This document shows, in pieces, positions 1-4,113 of a stretch of 5,254 bases of DNA. The stretch is from the NCBI GenBank assembly GCA_023246275.1, contig JAHFIS010000066.1, positions 1-5,254 on the forward strand. Reading direction: 5' to 3'. A program made the translations under genes and the position numbers. Position 1 is the stretch's first letter. Each line of letters starts with the position of its first letter. Source of the DNA: Candidatus Uhrbacteria bacterium. Lineage in GTDB: Bacteria; Patescibacteriota; Patescibacteriia; UBA9934; GWF2-40-263. The notes beneath the pieces were generated by a model. That model worked only from the letters and a program-made list of their open reading frames with translations, was not told where the DNA came from and did not search any database.

Positions 1-172
1 TGAGCTTGGCGACGCGGAGCATCTCCGTGACGTGCTCGTTGCGCGTCGGGACGTATGGGCCGCCGAAGTGGACGAGGGGGATGAGGAGTTGGAAGACCCA
101 CCAGAGCCCGACGGCGTTGACGACGAGCAGCAGGAAGAGGATGACAGAGAGCGCGAGGGTGATATAATCCAC
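1..172 (-). CDS. Membrane-anchored SAM-dependent methyltransferase, FAM173-like (N-terminal part only)
   Basis: Reading the minus strand from a GTG at 172 gives 57 open codons that run off the left edge. An in-frame TAG lies at 178-176, just two codons upstream, so GTG 172 is the only reasonable start. Residues 4-32 or so form one long hydrophobic segment (leucine, valine, isoleucine and tryptophan rich), followed by GGPYVPTRNEHVTEMLRVAK. A single N-terminal membrane helix followed by a (G/A)PYVPT......ML.LA motif is what I know from FAM173-type lysine methyltransferases and the related short membrane-anchored methyltransferases common in candidate-phylum bacteria. There the SAM-binding DLGSGDGR motif comes shortly after. 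That motif would lie outside the window, so catalytic function cannot be confirmed. No clear Shine-Dalgarno sequence precedes the start. The gene is divergent from the kinase at 178. The membrane anchor is well supported; the enzyme class is inference. Confidence 0.6.
   Translation of the reverse strand, partial: MDYITLALSVILFLLLVVNAVGLWWVFQLLIPLVHFGGPYVPTRNEHVTEMLRVAKL
141..168 (+). promoter_or_regulatory. Extended -10 sigma-70-type promoter for the kinase gene
   Basis: ATGACA at 141-146 matches the -35 consensus at 5 of 6 positions. A 16-nt spacer follows, then a perfect TATAAT at 163-168, preceded by TGA at 160-162, which is the extended -10 element. Transcription should start near 174-176, leaving only about 2-4 nt before the ATG at 178, so the mRNA would be practically leaderless. 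No good ribosome-binding site lies in front of that ATG, which agrees with this. The whole promoter sits inside the first codons of the divergent methyltransferase gene. Confidence 0.65.
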
Positions 173-177
173 AGGCT

Positions 178-1191
178 ATGATTCCAAAAGAAATTATCGA
201 CGCGTACGACTTCGGAGCCGTGAGCTCCATAAAGCCGATCTCGGTCGGTTTGATTCACCAAACATACCAGATTTCGGCCGCGAACGGAACCTTCATCGCC
301 CAGCGCTTGCACCCGATTCTCGCTTCGGCGGCGATTGGGAAGGATTTTTTCGTCGTGACGACGTTTCTGAATGACAAGAAATTCCCGGCGCCGAAGACGG
401 TCGTTACGGAGAAGCTCCAGGTCCTCGCGAAGGACGGGGAAGGGAGGATGTGGCGCGTGCAGACGTTCCTGCCGGGCGCGACGTTCACGGCCGTCCGGGA
501 CGCGAAGATGGCGCGGGAGGCCGGGGCGACGTTCGGGCGGTTTCACAAGGCGCTCGCTGGGCTGAAGTACGAGTTCAAGTCAAAGAAGATCCTGCACGAG
601 ACGGACAAGATCTTCGCGGCGTTCGCGAAGGTCGTGAAGAAAAACTGGAAAAGCCCGCTCCTGGACGACGTGGCGGAGGACGTCGCATTCCTGGCCGGCG
701 AGATGCACAAGGTCCTGCTTCCCGCGTCGCTTCCGCTGCGCGCGATCCATGGCGACCCGAAGATCTCGAATCTTCTCTTCGACGAGAAGGGCCGCGCATC
801 CGGCGTCGTCGACCTCGACACCTGCAACCGCCGCCCGCTCCTTGTCGAGACGGGCGACATGTTCCGGTCGTGGTGCGGGATGCAGGAGGACGACGCGAAG
901 AATACGTTCCGGCTCGACATCTTCAAGGCAGGTTGGAACGGCTATGCGAATGCTGCCGACGGATTCATCTCGGCCCGAGAGCGCAAGCTCGTCCCAAAGT
1001 CCGTCGCCACGATCACGCTCGAACTCGCCTCTCGCTTTCTGGCGGACTACTTTGAAGACAGTTATTTCGGCTGGGACGACTCGCGCTACCCGAGCCGTCG
1101 GGCACACAACCTGGCGCGAGCCAGGGGGCAGCTGGCGCTGTACCGCGATATCGTGAGGAAGATGAAAAAGATGGAGGCGATCGTCGGGTGA
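178..1191 (+). CDS. APH-fold small-molecule kinase, N-acetylhexosamine 1-kinase (NahK)-like
   Basis: Complete 337-residue phosphotransferase of the aminoglycoside phosphotransferase / NahK superfamily, presumably a cytoplasmic ATP-dependent kinase of a sugar or similar metabolite. Visible motifs in order: nucleotide-loop region GLIHQTYQI (residues 24-32), FIAQRLHP (39-46, matching the Y-I-L-Q-R strand of NahK-type enzymes), catalytic loop HGDPKISNLLFD (191-202) with D193 as likely catalytic base and N198 as metal ligand, and GVVDLDT (209-215) with D212 as the DFG-equivalent metal-binding aspartate. TGDMFRSW (225-232) matches the LGDALRS segment of NahK. The C-terminal LELASRFLADYFEDSYF and HNLARARGQLAL stretches (281-297, 310-321) match the RFLTDYL...HNLVRARNQL signature of the same group. 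Length is normal for the family. ATG 178 is chosen because family homology begins right there (EIIDAYDFGA). The substrate cannot be read from sequence; an antibiotic-resistance role is unlikely. The next gene on the same strand starts 68 nt downstream. Confidence 0.88.
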   Translation: MIPKEIIDAYDFGAVSSIKPISVGLIHQTYQISAANGTFIAQRLHPILASAAIGKDFFVVTTFLNDKKFPAPKTVVTEKLQVLAKDGEGRMWRVQTFLPGATFTAVRDAKMAREAGATFGRFHKALAGLKYEFKSKKILHETDKIFAAFAKVVKKNWKSPLLDDVAEDVAFLAGEMHKVLLPASLPLRAIHGDPKISNLLFDEKGRASGVVDLDTCNRRPLLVETGDMFRSWCGMQEDDAKNTFRLDIFKAGWNGYANAADGFISARERKLVPKSVATITLELASRFLADYFEDSYFGWDDSRYPSRRAHNLARARGQLALYRDIVRKMKKMEAIVG

Positions 1192-1212
1192 CGCGTCGCG
1201 ACCGTCATGGGA

Positions 1213-1241
1213 TTGACAGATTGTTCCGGAGCCCGTAGGGT
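1213..1241 (+). promoter_or_regulatory. Possible promoter before the TIM-barrel gene
   Basis: A perfect -35 hexamer TTGACA at 1213-1218 is followed after 17 nt by TAGGGT at 1236-1241, which matches the -10 consensus at only 3 of 6 positions. It lies in the 68-nt gap between the kinase and the TIM-barrel gene, so it could provide extra transcription of the second gene. The weak -10 makes this tentative. Confidence 0.33.
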
Positions 1242-1250
1242 ACGCCAGCC

Positions 1251-1254
1251 GGAG
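1251..1254 (+). promoter_or_regulatory. Shine-Dalgarno sequence of the TIM-barrel gene
   Basis: GGAG sits 5 nt before the ATG at 1260 and fixes that start. It is the only convincing Shine-Dalgarno sequence in front of any complete gene of this window, in contrast to the kinase at 178 and the two minus-strand paralogues. Confidence 0.65.
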
Positions 1255-1259
1255 ATTAC

Positions 1260-2018
1260 ATGAATGCTTCTTCATTCGTCGGACTGATGGGCCTGCAGCG
1301 CCCGGACGAGCTTTCGCGGCTGTCCGAGCTGGCGCCGATCTTCGCGAAGCGGTCGCACCGACTGCTGCTTGGAACGTACGCGGATTGGTGGACGCTGCAC
1401 GGGGCCGCGAGCCGCCCGTTCCTTCCGGCGCAGGACGCGCTCGCGGAGCTGTGCGCGTCGCGCGATCGTGACGCGGACGTCGCCGTGCACTTCACGCCGT
1501 GTTGGGAACGGTCGCTCGCGGAGCAGCTGTACGACCTGATGTCCGCGTGCCCGAACGTCTCGGTCCTCATCCTTCACGCCGTCTGGCCGAAGCGGGACAC
1601 GCTCGTGCAGTTCCGCCGCCAGTGGCCCAACGTGCGGCTCGTACTCTGGGTGTCGGAGGAGTGCTTCCTGGACCTGAGCGAGGATCCGATGCGCGTGGCA
1701 AAACGGGTCGCCGAGTACGTGCGGATCGGCGTCGTGGACTCCGTGATGTTCGATCTCGCCGCCGGATGCGGGGCCCCGATCGACAATGCGCGGGCCGTCC
1801 TTGTCTTGCGATTTCTCCGTCAGGCAGGCGTGTCGGTCCCGTACGGCCTCGCCGGAGGCCTCTCGGCGGAACGCTTCGACGCCGGGTTCACCCGCGTCGT
1901 CCGCGACTTCGACCCGCTGTCGCTCGTCGCGTCTCGTCACATCCGCCGCGACGATCGCATCGACATGGGTCTCGCGAGACAATTCGTCGAGCGCGCTCTC
2001 CTCGCCGCCACTCCCTAG
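1260..2018 (+). CDS. TIM-barrel protein resembling phosphoribosylanthranilate isomerase
   Basis: Complete 252-residue protein with alternating beta-strand/helix pattern of a TIM barrel. Likely strands: FVGLMGL (6-12), RLLLGTY (34-40), ADVAVHF (72-78), VSVLILHAVW (100-109), VRLVLWVS (125-132), DSVMFDLAAGCG (160-171) and VPYGLAGGLS (193-202). The last two resemble the D-S-x-x-GGxG and LAGGL phosphate-binding segments of phosphoribosylanthranilate isomerase (PRAI, TrpF), and D165 is in the right place for its general acid. The first strand ends MGL where PRAI has the catalytic cysteine (C-G-L), so M10 stands in the cysteine position and classical TrpF activity is doubtful. No other tryptophan gene is nearby. 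I recall similar PRAI-like barrels of unknown role in candidate-phylum genomes. It starts at an ATG with GGAG 5 nt upstream, 68 nt after the kinase, and probably shares its transcript, ending at the hairpin around 2059-2109. Fold assignment is fair; substrate is unknown. Confidence 0.72.
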   Translation: MNASSFVGLMGLQRPDELSRLSELAPIFAKRSHRLLLGTYADWWTLHGAASRPFLPAQDALAELCASRDRDADVAVHFTPCWERSLAEQLYDLMSACPNVSVLILHAVWPKRDTLVQFRRQWPNVRLVLWVSEECFLDLSEDPMRVAKRVAEYVRIGVVDSVMFDLAAGCGAPIDNARAVLVLRFLRQAGVSVPYGLAGGLSAERFDAGFTRVVRDFDPLSLVASRHIRRDDRIDMGLARQFVERALLAATP

Positions 2019-2058
2019 CTCCCAGGCCTTCGCGGTCTGGATTTTTCTTTTTCTCGCC

Positions 2059-2109
2059 ATCAAAACGAAATCGTCTCCCCGACAAGCGGAGAGACGATTT
2101 CTTTTTGAT
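2059..2109. terminator. Bidirectional intrinsic terminator
   Basis: The arms GAAATCGTCTC (2067-2077) and GAGACGATTTC (2091-2101) pair perfectly over 11 bp around a 13-nt loop. After a single mismatch the stem continues for 7 more pairs (ATCAAAA at 2059-2065 with TTTTGAT at 2103-2109). On the plus strand the stem is followed by TTTTT (2102-2106); on the minus strand by GTTTTG (2066-2061). It therefore should stop transcripts from both sides: the kinase/TIM-barrel unit about 50 nt after its last stop codon, and any minus-strand RNA coming from the right. Confidence 0.88.
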
Positions 2110-2244
2110 TCAGAAGTGGAGAAGACCAGTTCAGGCTGTAAACAGTGTTACTAGTTCCTGCGTGTTATCTTTCGACTTTCCTGTGACAGTGTTCCTTTTG
2201 GGATACCTTTGAATCCTTGCCAGTGCTAGCGTCTGGCCTCACAA
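2061..2244 (-). ncRNA. Candidate small RNA of about 183 nt, family not recognised
   Basis: A minus-strand promoter-like element (2279-2251) predicts a start near 2244-2242, and the bidirectional terminator ends transcription near 2061. No usable reading frame lies between. The predicted RNA has small hairpins: GCCAG/CTGGC (2237-2233 with 2223-2219) around a loop containing GCTAGC, and GGAT..ATCC with a short loop near 2215-2200. A longer-range pairing of CCAG near the 5' end with CTGG around 2130 is also possible. The stretch is clearly more AT-rich than the flanking genes. I do not recognise it as 6S, SRP, tmRNA or RNase P RNA. The main alternative is that it is just the 3' untranslated tail of the minus-strand operon ending at 2321. 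The call rests on promoter plus terminator only. Confidence 0.38.
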
Positions 2245-2320
2245 GAAGAAATACTATCAGAGTTTGTCGTTTCCGTCAAGCGTTTTGGGGGTAGATAGGG
2301 AACAAAATTGCTAACATTAG
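2110..2320. other. AT-richer convergent intergenic region
   Basis: This spans the gap between the plus-strand terminator and the end of the minus-strand operon. It holds no convincing coding region on either strand. It contains the minus-strand promoter-like element, most of the candidate small RNA, and two copies of ACAGTGTT (2142-2149 and 2186-2193, start-to-start 44 nt), each inside an imperfect palindrome of the form GT.ACAGTGTT.C. A short palindrome GCTAACATTAGC lies at 2310-2321 near the stop codon of the last minus-strand gene; its loop is too small for a good terminator. Confidence 0.6.
2251..2279 (-). promoter_or_regulatory. Minus-strand extended -10 promoter in the convergent gap
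   Basis: Read on the minus strand: TTGACG (2279-2274, 5 of 6 matches to the -35 consensus), a 17-nt spacer ending in TGA, then TAGTAT (2256-2251, 4 of 6 matches to the -10). The TGn before the -10 is the same extended element seen in the kinase promoter. There is no gene downstream before the terminator at 2109-2059, which is what suggests a noncoding transcript. Confidence 0.45.
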
Positions 2321-3142
2321 CTAAAAATGACTCCTGACACTTCGGGCCTTTTCTTGCAGGGCAAGCACGTCCGGGGCCTGATCGCCGTCCTTTCCAAACG
2401 TCGAGAACTCACAGAGGTTCTCTCCGTTCGCGTCCTTGACGGCGACGCTTTTTTTCCACGCCAGCGCGTCCGCGTCCGTTTCCGACAGGCTCCAAAGACG
2501 CTGGTACAGCTCGGAAATGTCTTCGCGGTGACGGTCGAGAAGCGCGTCGACCGCCTCGGCAGTGGGGCGGTCCGGACCGCTTTGCCACCTCAGTCTCGGA
2601 AGGGACGCGTATTCCGCTGCCAATGCCGCAAGGCGCATCCGGCTTACGTCGTCGACGGCGGCGCTTGGATTTCGATCGGCAAACTTTGGGTTGAAGAATT
2701 CGCTCGGATTCGTTTGAACGCCCCGTCTCCCCAGCGTCTCCTTTCGTTGAAATCCAAGGATTGCCGACGCCGGGAATCCAACCAGGAACCCGCGCAGCAC
2801 GTCGTTCTCGCTCGCGGCACCGAGCCTTTCGAATTGCTCCGCGAGCGAGTCGACGCTTTCCCCGTCCTTCCAGCCGGCCAATCGCGCGAGTTCGGGTTCG
2901 TCCGCGATTCGCCTCGCGACGGTTTCGCGGTTCATGATGATGTGCGGCGTCACGAGCGCGTCGATTCCGACGGACGCTAGGAAGTCGCGGATCCCCTGGA
3001 GATCCTGGATCGTGCCGTGCCAGTCCTCGAACGCGGCAGGCTTTACGCCGGAAAGAACCCCGCGCACTTCGGGTTGTGAGAGAATGTCGCGGTCGTTCGC
3101 GGACAGACGCTCGAAGGCTGAGATCTCAGATTCTGAGGCCAT
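2321..3142 (-). CDS. Protein of unknown function, paralogue of the upstream gene (GVKPA / SAI.GF family)
   Basis: Complete 273-residue soluble protein with no signal peptide or membrane helix; I do not recognise its family. It is homologous over almost its whole length to the neighbouring 317-residue protein. Shared features: GVKPA (residues 32-36), a helix pattern RETVARRIADEPELARLAGW (72-91), then NDVLRGFLVGFPASAILGFQRK (113-134), and a tail FSTFGKDGDQAPDVLALQEKA (246-266). Between them lies an acidic, helix-rich stretch (about 165-225). It lacks the first 25 or so residues of the paralogue. ATG 3142 is the first start after the preceding stop, 13 nt downstream; the gap ends in a run of seven T and carries no Shine-Dalgarno sequence, so it may be translated by coupling or as a leaderless message. 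It is the last gene of the minus-strand operon. The reading frame is undamaged and conserved motifs support a real protein. Confidence 0.82.
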   Translation of the reverse strand: MASESEISAFERLSANDRDILSQPEVRGVLSGVKPAAFEDWHGTIQDLQGIRDFLASVGIDALVTPHIIMNRETVARRIADEPELARLAGWKDGESVDSLAEQFERLGAASENDVLRGFLVGFPASAILGFQRKETLGRRGVQTNPSEFFNPKFADRNPSAAVDDVSRMRLAALAAEYASLPRLRWQSGPDRPTAEAVDALLDRHREDISELYQRLWSLSETDADALAWKKSVAVKDANGENLCEFSTFGKDGDQAPDVLALQEKARSVRSHF

Positions 3143-3155
3143 AAAAAAATGAATA

Positions 3156-4109
3156 TTAGGCCGCGGACTCCCGCCCGTCTATCTGCTCCGCCCGTCGGAA
3201 CGCGTCCTTGACCTTCGCCTCGAGCCGTTTCACGTCCGGCGCGATCCTTCCTTCCGGGCCGTAGGTGACGAACACGTAAACCTCGGATCCGTCCGGAGCG
3301 TTGATCGCCTTTCTTCGTCTGGACAGCATCAGGGAAGCCTCCTCGTCGGTGACATTCGTATAGTTGCGATAGATTTTTCGCAGCGTCTGGTCATGTTTCC
3401 GGAAAAAGTCGTCGTGCGCTTCCGCGGAAAGACGGTCCGCGTCCGCCGGATCCACGGAAGATTCGTACAGGTCGAGCATCTCGTATTCCTCGGCCATGAG
3501 ACGGAGGGACGCCCTGTCCTCGTCTTCCATTCCGCCAACCCAGGTCTCCCATCCCGGATCGACCGGTTTTTTCTGGCTGAAGTGAAACAGCTGGCCCGGA
3601 AGAACGAGACCCTTTTCGTCCAGGACCTTTCGTTCCCGGTCAAAGCCGCGGATGGCGGATCCAGGGATGCCGAGGATAAACCCAATGCGCACGTTGTCAC
3701 GGTCCCTTTTTTGGAAGAGCAGGGACTCCTCGAACTGTTCGATCGCCGTCTGGTCTGGGTTCCATCCGACGTCTCGCGCAAGCCGAGGCTCGTTGCGAAC
3801 GCGTTCGCGGACCATGTCGGCATTGACGACCGCTCCGCGGCTGCACTCGACGTTCATTCCTTCTTGAACAAACCTGTCCCGCACGGTCATCGGATCTCCG
3901 AGCGTAAACCCGTCCAGATAAACCGCGGGCTTGACTCCAGCGCCGAACCCCAGACATTCGCCGCGCGTCCCACGGTCGAAGCGTTTGGGATCTGGATTTT
4001 CGATGGCCTCCGTAATGACCGTCACGGCCCGTTCGCCAGACAACGGGTCGCGCCCGCGCCCGCGTTCCATGCCGAGCCAGTCTTTCATCGCGCCGAATAA
4101 GGATTCCAT
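3156..4109 (-). CDS. Protein of unknown function, paralogue of the downstream gene (GVKPA / SAI.GF family)
   Basis: Complete 317-residue hydrophilic protein without signal peptide or membrane segment; no known family recognised. Same architecture as the next gene: an extra N-terminal region (1-50), GVKPA (58-62), the helix VNADMVRERVRNEPRLARDVGW (95-116), DNVRIGFILGIPGSAIRGFDRE (138-159), an acidic helical middle (195-260), and FVTYGPEGRIAPDVKRLEAKV (280-300). The spacing between motifs is preserved in both copies, which points to ancient tandem duplication and a common fold. The glycine/proline motif GF..G.P.SAI.GF is the most conserved block and a good candidate for a functional site. The ATG at 4109 lies 4 nt after the aminotransferase stop codon, without a Shine-Dalgarno sequence, so translation is probably coupled. 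A second ATG at codon 8 is an alternative start. Cotranscription with the aminotransferase is near certain, but this does not by itself reveal the function. Confidence 0.85.
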   Translation of the reverse strand: MESLFGAMKDWLGMERGRGRDPLSGERAVTVITEAIENPDPKRFDRGTRGECLGFGAGVKPAVYLDGFTLGDPMTVRDRFVQEGMNVECSRGAVVNADMVRERVRNEPRLARDVGWNPDQTAIEQFEESLLFQKRDRDNVRIGFILGIPGSAIRGFDRERKVLDEKGLVLPGQLFHFSQKKPVDPGWETWVGGMEDEDRASLRLMAEEYEMLDLYESSVDPADADRLSAEAHDDFFRKHDQTLRKIYRNYTNVTDEEASLMLSRRRKAINAPDGSEVYVFVTYGPEGRIAPDVKRLEAKVKDAFRRAEQIDGRESAA

Positions 4110-4113
4110 AGGA

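Noticed and set aside
193..198. GATAAT on the minus strand as promoter of the partial methyltransferase gene
   Set aside because: The -10 is good, but the hexamer 17 nt upstream (ACGGCT) has no resemblance to a -35 element; too little to call.
178..1191. Aminoglycoside-resistance gene
   Set aside because: The fold is shared, but the Q-R strand motif, TGDMFRSW and the C-terminal HNLARARGQL signature point to the NahK-type metabolic kinases.
580..2063. Long open frames on the minus strand opposite the kinase and TIM-barrel genes
   Set aside because: Their translations are arginine-rich without domain motifs, and they lie antisense to genes with clear family motifs; this is common in GC-rich DNA.
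2061..2244. Identification of the candidate RNA as 6S, SRP, tmRNA or RNase P
   Set aside because: There is no convincing long rod with a central bubble, no SRP GGAA/AGCAG apical motif, no tRNA-like end, and it is too short for RNase P.
2310..2321. GCTAACATTAGC palindrome as terminator of the minus-strand operon
   Set aside because: The stem is only 4-5 bp with a 2-4 nt loop and is AT-rich; too weak to terminate.
2327..4100. Plus-strand open frames of about 217 and 235 codons opposite the paralogous pair
   Set aside because: The minus-strand proteins are homologous to each other with conserved motifs, whereas the plus-strand translations show no comparable shared motifs.
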